Assembly: GCF_029852145.1 (NCBI RefSeq)
Contig: NC_079976.1
Location: forward strand, 7,998,001 to 8,062,000
Length of the DNA: 64,000 nt
Reading direction: 5' to 3'
Source: Microplitis mediator
Taxonomy: Eukaryota; Arthropoda; Insecta; Hymenoptera; Braconidae
Shown here piece after piece: positions 12,736 through 25,339 of the stretch. The notes under the pieces were generated by a model, which was given only the letters and a program-made list of their open reading frames with translations, was not told where the DNA came from and made no database searches. The position numbers were made by a program, and so were the translations under genes. The first letter of the stretch is position 1; each line of letters opens with the position of its first letter.

Positions 12736-12907
12736 ATAGATGTGCCAAAGCTAGGTTCCCCAGTGCTGGACCAAATAGGGCCCTGTCGTTCAACTCTGGC
12801 GGCTCCTACATGGGCTGGTATTATTTTAACACCATCTTCGGGGTTAAATTTAACGCTCCCGGTGTTAACACCGGGAGAGCGTGGACATACACGGATTTTT
12901 TTTACAG

Positions 12908-13442
12908 TATATATTCTACATATATATATTTTTATAAATTGATTTCCAAAATCAATTAATTATTAAATTTAACACTTCATAGTTTTTAAATTTCTTAATT
13001 ATATATTTTTTTTTTTAAAGAACGAAAAAGATCATCAAGATTTATTTTTATTTTTTGCATTTTATATTTAGTACAAGATCACATTTTAGTGTCAGATTTA
13101 ACTTAGTCTGAGGCTTTGCAAAGTTATTTAATGCAAACTACGCAAATATCAAAAGAGAATAATGTTTGACAAAAAGACTTTAATTGCATTATTTATTAAT
13201 AAAAAGATTGTCTTTCTTGTATTTCACTTTTATTTATAACGTCCACTATTCATATTAAAAAAATATTCACCTGTTGTATGGATATATTATATATTTATTA
13301 CACTTTTCTTTGAGTATTTTTTATCCAGATATTTGAGATAACAGAGTTTTAGTGTTAAAGAGAAAAAAAATGTTATATTCTCATCAATCTTGCAAAACAC
13401 TTTCGAGTTTTAGTGGTCTATGACGAAGCGGAAATAAATATA
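12908..13442. other. Intergenic, nothing recognised
   Basis: AT-rich, no exon. Confidence 0.5.
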
Positions 13443-14210
13443 GGGGAGGGTGGGGCAGAGCGGCCCCCCTAAGCCAATTATTATTTTTTGTGGCTTTCAA
13501 CCATATGATCACTTTACTTTTGTCCTATTTCGAACAAATTTATGGACATTTTGCCGAAATTCTGAAAAATATTTTTTTTTTTTTGTGGGGCAGAGCGGCC
13601 CCCCTTCAAAAAGTGATAAAAAAAAATTTTTTTTTCGTTTTTTTTTTTTTAAATTGTTTTCATCATTAAGAATGTATTTCTTACTCTTGACAACTATTTT
13701 TGGTTTTATATTACTCGAAAAAAATTTTTTAAAGCGTAAAAAATCGTTCACTCTCGATTACCTTAATTACTAATTGTTATTTAATAAAAAAAAAAATATA
13801 TTCTATAATTTTACTTTATTTCAAAAATTTATCAACTAAAAAAAAAAAATTAATTTTTATAAATTTTTAGTGACCAAATTTGCCTCTTGCATAAAGAAAC
13901 GGCCGAAAAATATGAAAAAATAATTTTTTCGGAAGTTCCGGCTGGTCCATTTTGCCCCAGGTGTTATGCGTAGGGCTAGAAATGTGGAATTATAACAATT
14001 TTTTTTTAATTTGACGATAAAAATATGAAAAAATCACTTTTTCAAAATTTTGGGCTTGTCCATTTTGCCCCAAATGTCATGCGTAGGGGTAAAAATGCGC
14101 AAACATATCGGATTTATAGTAATTAGTCGAAAAAAAAAAAAATTTTTTTTTGGTCAAAATTTCAGGGGGGCCGCTCTGCCCCATGGGGGCCGCTTTGCCC
14201 CACCCTCCCC
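13443..14210. mobile_element. TA-flanked MITE, GGGGAGGGTGGGGC ends
   Basis: The left end GGGGAGGGTGGGGCAGAGC and the right end GCCCCACCCTCCCC are inverted. TA flanks at 13441-13442 and 14211-14212. The element has subterminal GCGGCCCCCC boxes and CATTTTGCCCC words. It belongs to the same broad G-run class as 1893-2392 and 29405-29925 but has a different interior. The open frames at 13450-13773 and 13509-13751 are repeat-derived. Confidence 0.75.
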
Positions 14211-14212
14211 TA

Positions 14213-14558
14213 AGTAAAATATTTGTCCTTGTAAATTTTTTATCATTTGTTTCCTTCGAGCTTAGACCAAAAATCTACGAATATTAAATTCAACAAGATT
14301 TTTTTCTTTTACTATAAATATAACAATACACTGCACTGATACACGAAATTTCCATTGAAAAAATAAATTATAATTTTAATGGATCAATAAATTATTCGCT
14401 GAATTCAAATTTCTGTACTTTAATAAAGATCCCAGACTTGAAACATGAAATGAACTTTTCACCAGACTTAGAAGAGAACAAAATTATCGTCACAATTAAT
14501 TAGTAATTTTAAATGAAAAAAAAAAATGCTAGATCTAGTCAAAAATTTTGGTAAATTT
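14213..14558. other. Intergenic, nothing recognised
   Basis: AT-rich, no exon. Confidence 0.5.
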
Positions 14559-14912
14559 CCATACAAAGTCGCCGAGCTTTGAAATTTCCCCATAGATCGG
14601 CCGATGCCTGGTTTGCAATGATTGGCCAACAAATGGCTAACTATATTGGCCCGTACATGGCAAATCATTGGCAGCCGTCTTTTTTATAATAACAACGGCG
14701 CACAATTAACCGCCGTTCGTTGGCCAACGGTTTGATCAAGTGCTCTTGATACCAAGCTTTGGTCGATGATTGATTGCCACGATTGGCCAATGCTTGATAC
14801 TGCCATGCTTGGCATACGTTTATCATCCGATATTTAGCCGATCTTCGGCCGATGCTTGAAAATTGGCAGCCATTCACGACCCAGTAATGGGCCGATTCTT
14901 TTTTTGTATGGG
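14559..14912. mobile_element. GGCC-rich inverted-repeat element, copy B
   Basis: This is the reverse-complement partner of 4150-4497, sharing GCCGATCTTCGGCC, GGCCAACGGTTTGATC and CCGCCGTTCG boxes and the same CATACAAA/TTTGTATG ends. It shows only scattered differences from copy A. Open frames 14468-14668 and 14665-14877 lie in it and are not genes. Confidence 0.75.
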
Positions 14913-17250
14913 TTACCCAATAGATTTTTGAGTTGATTACTCCTTATATTTTCTGGATTAAATAATTTCAAGCCAAAAAAATAATAAAATTTTTTTTTAG
15001 CCAAAAAGTGGCCGACAAACGGCCAGTAGTGAACACAATGCCGAAATTTAGCCGATGAGTAGGACTAAAATGAGTCAAAATCAGACCAACTGAATTTTAT
15101 TGGCCGAATTTCAGTCAATTTCCGGCCTGTTTATTAAGAATAACAAAATTTCGACCTGATTTCAGGCAAATTCGGCTTTTTCAGCCATCTTTAGGTCTAT
15201 TATTTTTACCCTCTTGCTCAAAATTATAATTAACTACGATGTTCTCATATTAGCTATTAATAACATTAATGCAAAGTGACGAAATATGTTAGACGAAAGT
15301 ACGTTCACTAGTATATATCCTTGTCTATATATATTTAAGCAAATACTGACCATTTCATTTCTCGCTGAATGATTTCTTCAAAGAAATACACGCGCAGAAA
15401 TTATTGCATCTTAGGGGTCTGTTGAGCAGCAGTCGAGGCTGAGCTTCACTCATTGTTCCATTCCCTATCTCTTCTTGTCATGCATTCAAATATACATACG
15501 TATTTATATGGGAAATTCCGTATCAAATCAACGATTATTATTCTTCTGTACTCTCCATATGTTATTGGCAAATATTGAAACTGTAATGAATTTTTTTATA
15601 AATCGACAAATTTACAATACGAGCCCATTTTACCTCAGTCATTTCAGTTTTTTCAATCAAATAATTCAACTAATAACAAACATCCAATAAAAATACATTT
15701 TTTTTACCAAAAATTTAAAATTGGCCTCAAATGTCGTTTCCTAAAACCACCTGGCTTTTGCTGCAAACAACACATATATGGTGTCAATTTTGCCCCTGGT
15801 TCATCTACTAAATGTCGGTTATTCACTAAATTTAGCCTCTACTTCTTCTATTTATATAAAAATCGAATTATTCATTTCTTATACATATTTTTTGCCTTTT
15901 ATATATTATTTAAAAATTAATATCAATAGCAACATATATATATATATATACATACATATATATGATGTACTCTACACATATTTTTTTCAGAGTACTCATA
16001 TTAATAATTTTTATTATATAGATTTTGCAATCCTCTAACTACTAACCTTGGTGTTACCTTACCACAAAAAATTCTTTAACGTATATAAATATATTAAAAA
16101 AATATATATCTATATATATATTTACATGTATATGAATAGCCGGGTGCTGGTGTTACTGCTGCTGTGGCACTTTCTTTCTTGATATGTTCGCGGTTGGTCT
16201 TTTACCTTACTGCGTTATATTCAATATTATATATATACATATATATATACTGCTGCAACAGCACCTGTCATCAAGACAACCTGTTCACGAGCACACTTCG
16301 CTTTCAACCTTTTTTATTGCGCACGTGCCATGCACGATCGCATATGACAATTCTCCCAGACAATGTCATTTGATCATTTTTTTTTATTTCACTTTTTTAA
16401 GTCTTTTTTCTTAAAGGAAATAAAAAAAAAGTAAAAGCTATTTTTAGACGCCGCTATACAAGCTTTAAATATTTTATTCGAATATTAATTGATAAGTGTA
16501 CATTTATCTTGATAACTTTTTCTTATTTTTTCATATATATTTTGTATTCCAATGAAATACATAAATTATTTTTATGATTAAAATAAAATAATCTCATTAA
16601 AATTATACTCTATATATAGTGCTCTTGTATAAAAATTATTCCAATAAAATCTATTAATTTGATATATTAAATTTTAAAAATATCTCCAAGTGGATATTTT
16701 TATATGTGAGTTACTTTATTGTCTCTCAATTGTTTTGATCGGGTTATCTACCTCATTACCAATTTCATTTTTTTCGAATGAAAGTGAAGTTTCAGTATTT
16801 CACAAAAAAATACTGGATGAATATAAAATTATTTAATACATAATATAACTCCTGTAAATCATGTATCAGACACATATTTTACTCTCTTTTTACTTTTCTC
16901 TCTTTTAAACGCAGCATCTGCGCCAGAGCACCTGTGTACACGTAGCTACGACACATACGTGTATTTATCGTCTCGCGCCGCATTTCTTGACTCCATCATC
17001 TTAGTCATCCGATCAACTTTACTCATATCTTTTATATTTTTTAGATAAAACGATTGTTAACATTACGAAATTACAGCTGACATTTACAACAATAATTATT
17101 TTTTTTTCTCATATATAATACATATATATCTCCCACATGTATTAAATCAACTCACAATATTCTGTATCAGCATTTCAAATTAAATATAAATATAAATATT
17201 AAATATACATATATATAAAGGATAGACCGTTAGTAAAAAATTAAAAAAAA
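14913..17250. other. Intergenic with repeat debris and two GC-richer islands
   Basis: 14990-15190 has further GGCCGA-rich debris. 15390-15475 and 16140-16360 are less AT-rich; the second includes a CACGTG E-box inside GCGCACGTGCC and CTGCTGCTG tracts. 16905-17020 has CGCGCCGCA. No exon is supported. The islands could be cis-regulatory elements of the hindsight locus, about 16 kb downstream, but nothing in the sequence proves it. Confidence 0.35.
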
Positions 17251-17254
17251 AAAA

Positions 17255-17550
17255 TGTATGACGAATTTAATTTTGAATTTAAAACCTGTTAGTTTTAGAA
17301 ATCACTCATAAAATTTTAGTTTAATTTTTGCGGAGTAAAATGGTCACTAAAATCCAGAGCAAAAGGAAATTTTAATTTAATTTTTGCGGGGTAAAATGGT
17401 CCTACAATTCAGAGTAAAAAAAAATTTATGACAAATTACATTTTGAATTTAAAAATCTCTGTCGCAGTTTTAGAAATCACTCAGAAAATTTTAATTTAAT
17501 TTTTTCAGGGTAAAATGGCCCTCAAATTCAGAGTAAAAAATTTTTTATCC
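17255..17550. repeat. Diverged direct repeats with GGGTAAAATGG boxes
   Basis: The phrase TTTTAATTTAATTTTTGCGG (or TTTCAGG) followed by GTAAAATGG recurs three times (about 17320, 17372, 17490). TTTTAGAAATCACTCA recurs twice. This is a short tandem array of a unit related to the G-run/TGGGGTAAAATGG family. Confidence 0.55.
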
Positions 17551-20326
17551 GTAATTCTTAATTTTTTTAATTGACATCAAATAGAAAATTGTTAATGATA
17601 ACTGTAATCACTGTAATGATAATTAATTATGTCTACTTGGGTAATTCCAATTTTTTAATTGAATCGAACAAATGGAAAAAAAGTTTACCGTCAGCTAGCC
17701 ATTTTACCCCGATTCACAAATATTTTTATACAGATCATAAAGAATAAAATTTTATCCCAAAATGATTATAAAATAATAATTAATAATATAAATCAATTAA
17801 TTTTAAAAATAGTGTCCATTAAAAATAATTATCTATCAATTATCATAAATTTTAATGTACTATATATATAGATATATATTTTATCTTCTTATGTTCAAGT
17901 TGAATCATAAAGTCGATTGTACATATATATACATATAAAATATACGTTTACCTTTTGAATAATAAATGCAATAAGTCTATTCATCTCGCGCCGACTACCA
18001 CATCGATAAAATATTTTTCTCAGTACTGTCACGTCGAGAAACTTTTGATAAGATAGCTTCACATATACATTCACACATCTCTTTCAACTCTTCCACCGCA
18101 ACACTGCATCCAATACACGCATATATATTTATATATACTACAATGACAAGCTTCCAATAAAAAAAAAAAAAATAAAATCACACGATCGAAAGAAGTATAA
18201 AAAATACACGAGAGTTCTTCTCAAGCCAGGGAAAGAAAAAAGTACGTCATGGAATTCTCTCTGAATTTCCCCTTCTTCTCAAATTATCTCGAATAAATTT
18301 GCACGATAAGTCAATGCCTCAAGGTTGTATATGAGCATACATATGTGTCATTAGTCAGTAATACGTGAAAAAAAATAAAAAATGTAACTCATATCATATC
18401 CACCTGTTTAACTTTTTTCCGTCTTTACTTCACTGAGTTTTATCTCTTTTGTTAATTTCTAATGAAAAGAAATACGTATTCATAATACATATAAAAATAT
18501 ATTAATACATATTCAAGACAAGAATAGTAAAGAGTTTGACAAAAATATAAATTATTTCAATTGTTTCCATATGCCTTGTGCAGATGACGTTATATTCAAA
18601 GGTACAACTTGTGACAAAATAATGAGATCTTGTAAAATACCTGGATGTAAAGGTTCGGTATATATATATATAAACATCACTCATGAGTTGTACAATAACA
18701 ATAGCTCGGATAGCATCGCCAACCGGAAGTTAAGCTACCTGTCTCCCACGTCTGACGCAGCCTCCGAACGAAACTCTAGTGAATCCCACACGCGCCTGTT
18801 TTAAAAAAAAAAAAAAAAAGGCCAGACGGCTCGTTTACACGTCGAACCATACATACATACGTATATATGTATATACTTATGAGATACAGAGTCATTGTAC
18901 CTGTATACGTGTTTATATTGTTACTGAATATACATTTTTATATATAAGTATATTATGTGTAGTGTGTTTACATGTATTTGAGTACACAAAAAAAAAGACA
19001 ATCATACCCCTCAAACACAATAAAACAGACTTTTTTTTATGGTCTTCATGTTTTTTCAAAAGATGTGTCTCCCTCATCTGGAAAGAAATGAACGCGACTG
19101 AATTATTAATGAGAGACTTGTAAAATATATATATATATTTTTTTCTCTCACAAAATACTTTTCAATTCTCGGGTTATTTTAGAATAAATAAATAATTAAA
19201 ATGAAAATATATTCAGGCATATTTAATTGATGAAATATACAGAGGCAGGGTGGGGGAGGGGTATGACGGACTCCTCAAGATTTTTTATTAGTTTATTATT
19301 AAACCAAACTAAGAAAAATAAACTTTTGGTAACTAATTTGGTAGGTCTTGAAAATTTTGAAAAAGGACATGATGGCCACCTTTAAAAAATTTGAAATTGG
19401 GTCCATTAAAGCAATTAGACCGGGTAAATTGGACTTACTCTGGAAATAAAAATAAAAATGCTCATTTTTGAGTTTCCAATTTTTGTATACATATTATTTG
19501 TAAATTATTCACAACTTATATTTTGTAATTAATTATAGTGTGAGTCAGCAGAAAGTTGGATTCAATGTTACATTAGCAAGGGCTCATCACTCTTGCGCAG
19601 GTGTGAAAGTAAAAGAATACTCTTCAGTACAATTTTAAGTATCGTACAAAGTAATACTTTTTATTTTTAATGAAACTGAAAAAAAAATTTATTTTCACTA
19701 TCAATTGCAAAATAATTAATTAGTAAACTGTAAATATTGATTTTTGTTGCTAAATACAATTTTTTAACAGAAATTAGATAAAAAAATTTCATCGGTCCAA
19801 CTTGCCCCGAACATTGAATCTGTACTTAAAATAAAAAAGGACAAAAAAAATTTCTAGTATTTTTTTAAAAATCCATCATGAAATAGAGACTCCCCCCCCC
19901 CTTTCAATGTAATTTCAAAAATTATCATCAGATAATTAAATTTTTTTTTTTTTAATTTTATATCTATAAACAGGTTACGTCATATTGTGTATATATTTAT
20001 TGGTACGCATGTGTTGTCAACCCACAACACAACGCACCCCTCAGGCTCGCGTAGCTCGTTGATGGGCATATAATGGGTCAAAGGACAGACCAAGGTGCTA
20101 TTCTAACCAGTGTTCAGGGATCTAGGGACAGGTATATTTATATTTACACGACTGTCAAACATCTGCTTTTCAAATATACACCAGATAATGTCCATTGTAA
20201 TATTTTTAAAAATATATTTAACATGACGACACCAACTCTTAAACTCAAAGAGTATTTTATTACCCAGTTCATATATTTCAAAATAATTATTATGATGACA
20301 AAATACATATTTTGAAGTATATACAT

Positions 20327-20328
<2 letters not shown>
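17551..20328. other. Intergenic with simple repeats and repeat debris
   Basis: No exon is supported. 17990-18320 and 18560-18810 are somewhat less AT-rich. 19240-19300 and 19370-19460 carry G-run family debris (GGGTGGGGGAGGGG, GGGTAAATTGGAC). A cysteine-containing open frame from 18571 has no start context, splice structure or recognisable family. Confidence 0.4.

Positions 20329-20400
<72 letters not shown>
20329..20400. repeat. (AT)n microsatellite, about 36 units
   Basis: Uninterrupted AT dinucleotides. It explains the tyrosine/isoleucine-rich minus-strand open frame across 20103-20438. Confidence 0.95.
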
Positions 20401-20403
<3 letters not shown>

Positions 20404-20681
20404 GAAATTTTTTTTAAATACAAATCCAGAGAGAGCATATCCTGCGGAACTTATTAAAGTAGCAGGTACTACATGTATACTTTGACATGGCAGTCGCGAT
20501 GACGACGAATAAGTGAAGCTACACGTCCAATCGTCGTCAGTGATACTATAACGGATAACCTACATTCAAACGTAGAGTGATACACCCACAAGTGGCCCCG
20601 TGAGAGAGTATATAGATATACCTATTGGTCTGTTTCGTATGCAACCTTCGTAAAGTCGTTCTTCCGCGTGTCGCGCTCTTT

Positions 20682-20727
<46 letters not shown>

Positions 20728-21847
20728 CGTGTAACCGCACAGCATTCAATTGTATATACATATAAAGACAAATACATAGATATATGTTAATAATAGTGAG
20801 TCAATTGAAGCATGCGTGTACATGCATGTACATACTCTTACATTTCTCTTTAATATATATATCAATGCGAGACCAAAATCCGTAAGTGGGTCAATCCATT
20901 TGACCGCAAAGTCACGATCACGTTGACAAACCTACTTTAATTTTTATTATATTTTACGTACTTATTTATTTATTTTTTACTCTTTTTTTAACTCAAAATT
21001 ATTTTAAGATAATAAAATAATATATCTTTACAAAAATATATATATGAGATTAAAAACGAGGATAAAAGCTTATCTACACAAAGATCTTGAGGTTTATTTT
21101 TATTATCATGAATTTTTAGTTGAGAGTAAGATGAAAGAATAAATATATACATGTATATATATATGTGATATTCTAGTTTTTTGGACTCTGCGGTGAATAT
21201 ATATAAGAATAACCGGATGGACCAATGTTATATGACATCACTGATCAAACATGGGTGAGGACAAGTACGAGTTGAAGCAAATAAAACCGATCTAATCGCT
21301 AAGTTGCTTTATCAGTACCCCGTCCTCACTTCTCAAGAGCTTATTGACACTACAGCATCACAGCTCAGCATGTTACTCTGACTCATATACATCACTACAC
21401 ATTTGATCGATTTTTTTCACATTTCAAAATTTTTATAAAACAATTTTTTTTCTTTTACATTAGAAAAACGTGTATATATATATATATATATTTGTTTTTG
21501 CAAGTCAAGTTAAAAGATAATTTGCGGATAATTTATAAATGCATATAGATATGTATATATAAAAGCGAGCAATATATGTATATATAGGTATGTTATGTAT
21601 GTACATAGAGAAATATCGAGAGTGTACATCAGTAGTAAGGACAAAACTGTAGACTTATCGCTTAAGCATAATGTCTTTAACAAACATTAACGATCAGACG
21701 TGTCGTGGACAATTTTCCGTCTTAATTTTCAGAGCACGAGGACAAAATGATAACGTTGGTATATGTAGTTATCGATAGTGTATGAGTTATTTCTAAATAT
21801 TATTTACTACTTAACTTTTTTTTCTATTTATTTAAAATTTTATTACA
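20401..21847. other. Intergenic; islands and a second (AT)n tract
   Basis: 20440-20680 and 21170-21380 are less AT-rich, non-repetitive islands. The second has TATATATAAG followed by GC-richer DNA. An (AT)n tract lies at 20685-20724. No exon can be supported. Confidence 0.35.
20685..20724. repeat. (AT)n microsatellite, about 20 units
   Basis: Uninterrupted AT dinucleotides. Confidence 0.9.
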
Positions 21848-22808
21848 CACAGAAAAAAAGTTCTCAACTGAAAGTAAATATTCTTGATTCAAGAAAATGT
21901 TTTTGAAAACTCAATTTTCTTGGATACACAGTAACAAATTTTGTGTATTTGTGTTAAAAAATTTTTTGGTTAAATTTTTTGCGTTGATTTTTAACACAGA
22001 AATCTGTTAACTCAACACAAACCGTTTGTGTTATTTTACTTTAACAGATTTTTTATGTTAAATGATTAGAAAATCTATAATGTAACACATTTCTTGTTCT
22101 TCGAAAATTAACAAAAAATTTGTGTTGTTTTGACTAAAAGTTCCCGCGCAATTCTTCATTACTATAACCAAGCAAAGCATTGTAGCAGCATTGTCTGCAG
22201 GGAAATTTGGATTATAATTTATTTAATATTAAATATATACATTTTACAATTAAATTTAGATTACTTTCATACCTTTTTGACCTGGTTCAATTGTTCGCTA
22301 AATTGACATAAGTTCTACTAAGGGTAGATCAGTATACTTGAGTTGGTTAGGTTATGTGCTTATGTTTATTAGTTGATTCTAACACGAAAAATGTGTTAAA
22401 TTTACACAAACGTTCTGTTAAATGTACACAAATTTTCTGTCAAAAGAACAGATTTTATGTGTTCAATTTTATTTAACATAAAATTTGTGTTAAAGATCAA
22501 CACAAACGCAATGTGTTGAATTAACACAAAAATTTGTGTAGACCGTTTGCAACAGACGATTTGTGTTGAATTTAACACAATATTTCTAACTGTGTAAGTA
22601 AAAATCTTCTATGACCAAGATGAGTTCTCTTAAATTGGCTCGAGAAAATCTTGACTTGATTCCTGAAAACGTTTGTCTTCAAAAATATTTTCTTTGCTCA
22701 AGAAAATTTTTTCTCGCCCCAAGAAAATTTTCGTCTTCAATTCATAGTGCAAATAATTTCTTAGGGCCAGTAAAAATTTTTTTCGCCAAGAAATCCTTTT
22801 TTTCTGTG
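21848..22808. mobile_element. CTCAAGAAAA-family MITE split by another element
   Basis: The left end is CACAGAAAAAAAGTTCTC and the right end is TTTTTTTCTGTG followed by TA. The left part stops at TTTTCTTGGATA. The family sequence resumes after 22596 with AGTAAAAATCTTC and then the usual CAAGATGAGTTCTC and CTCGCCCCAAG phrases, so the inner block 21927-22594 interrupts it. Confidence 0.75.
21927..22594. mobile_element. Nested TA-flanked MITE, CACAGTAAC / AACTGTG ends
   Basis: CACAGT at the left and ACTGTG at the right are flanked by TA (21925-21926, 22595-22596). The interior is dominated by TTAACACAAA / TTTGTGTTAA words on both arms. Removing it restores the outer family's expected GGATA-AGTAAAAAT junction, which supports the boundaries and the TA duplication. 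Confidence 0.8.
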
Positions 22809-22812
22809 TATG

Positions 22813-23825
22813 CATTTTTTTTTTTATTGATTAAATTTTTATTTATTGTAATTGAAGTTTTTAAAATTTTTTGAGCGGCCATTTATATAATCAATGATCT
22901 TCATATCTATATATATTTATAGATATATAATCATTAACAGTAATGTACGTATTTAACGGATGTTTCGTCACCCGAAATCTAAGAAAGACTAACTCACGTA
23001 AACTTACTTGGATGTATCTACATCATTAGAGCTTGAACATCATTAGTTTAACGCATTGAGCTGTAATTTATTTTCTATTAACAAAAAAAAATATAAAATT
23101 CTTAAAAAAGATAAGACGTAAATGTATAAAGATGAGACTGTTAGAATAGATAATATATCATAATGACACTCATTTTTATGACCTTAAAAATAACTCTGTG
23201 TACTTGGAGTAACAACTTTTAATGGACTAGTACATTATTGTCAAACACATCAGTGATTTGAAATCATATACATGACATACAATTTCTAAAAAAGGTTCTC
23301 AGAAATAGTTCATTTGCGTTAATGATCTCTAACTATTGTTATCAATCATTAAAAATTTTTGATATATCGATATTTTATCCACAGAAAATAATACTTTTTA
23401 ATGTAGGAAATATTTAGTGACATTAAAAATAATTATCATGACATCAAAAAAATTTATTCTTATGTCTCAACTAAAGTTGAGGGAGAATTGATCTATTGAT
23501 TACAGAAAAAAACTGAATCTGAGGTAAAATGAGCCATTATGAAAAAAGGCACCAGCAAAAAATGTTTGTACTGAAAATTCAAAACTTCCCACAGGGTCCG
23601 AGCTGATCAACTTACCCTACTTTTTTTATGAACCATAACTAAGTTCTGTAAGCAAAAATTAATTTTTTTTTGCCTCAAAAGACGCAATTCATTTTCGTCA
23701 CTCACCCCTGCACTGATGGCTATCAGAAAAAATTAAACATCTACATATATTTCTAATAGAAATATTATCTCCTAGCTGCCAAGAGGATGCAATTCCAGTA
23801 ATTGATTTTTAAGTTAACTTAAATA
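22813..23825. other. Intergenic, nothing recognised
   Basis: AT-rich with no exon. 23510-23640 carries weak similarity to the GGTAAAATGAGCC debris of the G-run family. Confidence 0.45.
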
Positions 23826-23829
23826 CAAA

Positions 23830-24600
23830 ATTCGTCAAAACTAGTTCGTACTGACGTTTTTGAACCTCTCATGAATCAGTGAACAAAAATTACCGATAAT
23901 TAGTAAATTATATTCACTGAGAATCAGTCGCAAGACTTCACTGAATGAATCAGTGGTATATTTAAAAAACCATTTGTGCAGTGATGAATATTTACTTTCG
24001 TCCGTACTTTTCACTGATTCATTTTAATACACGGAAAGAAAAATTAGGCGCTGCAACAGGACAAAATCCTGTAAGAGTAACGGGATAAAATCCTGTTGCA
24101 GTAACAGGAAAAAAATCCTATCAATAAAATAAGGAACAAGTTTCATGTACCAATTTTTTTTGTCAGTATAGTAAAGTTTCAAAATTTGAAAAAAAATTCA
24201 GTTTATAAAAAATTCAAATTTTGAAAAAAATTTGAATTTTAAAAGTAGATTTTTTTTTCGAACTTAATTTGTTTTCAAATTTTGAAATTTTACTATACTG
24301 ACAATAAAAATTGGTACATGAAACTTGTTCCTTATTTTGTTGATTCCACGAAAGTTCCTGTTGCTACAACAGGATTTTGTCCCGTTGCTCCCACAGGAAT
24401 GCATCCTGTTGCTGCGCCTATTTTTTTCCCATGTAGAGTAGATGTACTAAAAAATTCAGTTTGACAGCGAACTTTTTGCCGTGAAAAATGTTCTAAATAT
24501 TCATCAAATTTTTTTCTATTCTATTGATTAATTCACTGCTCTCTTAAAATGAATCAGTGAATAATCACTGACAATCAGTACATACTTTTCAGTAATAATG
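23830..24600. repeat. Outer GAATCAGTGA repeat hosting a MITE
   Basis: ATGAATCAGTGAA, CACTGATTCA and CACTGACAATCAGTAC words recur on both sides of the 24030-24433 element in inverted arrangement (about 23870-24025 and 24520-24600). This suggests an older inverted-repeat element into which the inner one inserted. Outer boundaries are approximate. Confidence 0.45.
24030..24433. mobile_element. TA-flanked hairpin MITE with AACAGGA boxes
   Basis: The ends are CACGGAAAGAAAAATTAGGC and the inverse of CATGGGAAAAAAATAGGC, with TA on both sides. Inside, AACAGGA...TCCTGT boxes recur near each end. A long inner palindrome (AAGGAACAAGTTTCATGTAC and its inverse) fills the centre. No coding capacity. Confidence 0.75.
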
Positions 24601-25339
24601 CCAAAATGTATGTCCCTCGTAAATACAAGAAAAAATATATATTATATTTTATGATACTCAAAATTAGTGAACAAATAAACTCATGTACTTCTGAAATATA
24701 CAAAAGAATTGAAAGAATCCAAAAACTTTAATGTCAACTATGAGCTACTTATCCCATAGTGTCATTATATGCGGTCCAATATCTGCTGGATGCTTTTACT
24801 CTGTACAATAGGTTCGGCTTGTTAAACTCGGATTGAACAATAGATCTATTTTATTCGGAGTTTAAAGTATAATATTTTAAAGCTGCGAAAGTATATATAC
24901 ATAAGCACAATAAAAGAATTTACTGTTTATTTTGCATCTGTACCCAACTTCCCGAAGTAAAATTTATATGACACGTTGAACTGTGCAGATCTACTAGATA
25001 AGACTAAATTATGAGAAAAGATATATATGTTGTAAAATTTTAACATTAAGCTTCTATTCCCAATGTTCAAACTTTTCTGAGGGTATAACAACCAACATAG
25101 GTTTCGACATCTCCGTTGCAATTTCGGTAAAAGTATATCTTTCCCTGTGTCCCAGTTGTTCCTTCGAGAAGTAGGTATGCATTAAACAATTACATTCTTC
25201 TTAAGATAAGGTAACAATAGTTCCTTCTTAAATACATCATTGAAATATGTGAATCTCTCATTGGGAAAAACTCATCTTGAAAGAAAAATTCCCAGCTAGA
25301 AATATGAATTGCCGCAAAAAATATAAAAGCTGGAAGACC
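24601..25339. other. Intergenic, nothing recognised
   Basis: AT-rich, no exon. Confidence 0.5.

Larger units (their letters stand above)
11961..12907. mobile_element. GGTGTTAAAA-family MITE with a nested insertion
   Basis: The left end is CACGGTAAAAAAGCGGTG and the right end reads inward as CTGTAAAAAAAATCCGTG. TA flanks both sides. The end-proximal GGTGTTAAAA and CGGTGTTAACACC words and the CTCCGATTAGAGTATC interior match a second copy at 55669-56042. The copy here is longer because a different GGCCAAG-rich element (about 12210-12735) sits inside it. Confidence 0.65.

Noticed and set aside
13450..13773. 107-codon frame on the plus strand
   Set aside because: It lies wholly in the G-run MITE with poly-Phe from T runs.
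18571..18804. Cys-containing open frame that could suggest a small secreted peptide
   Set aside because: There is no signal peptide, no splice structure and no recognisable family, and it runs into simple TA repeats.
20103..20438. Minus-strand open frame of alternating Tyr/Ile
   Set aside because: It is a translation of the (AT)n microsatellite.
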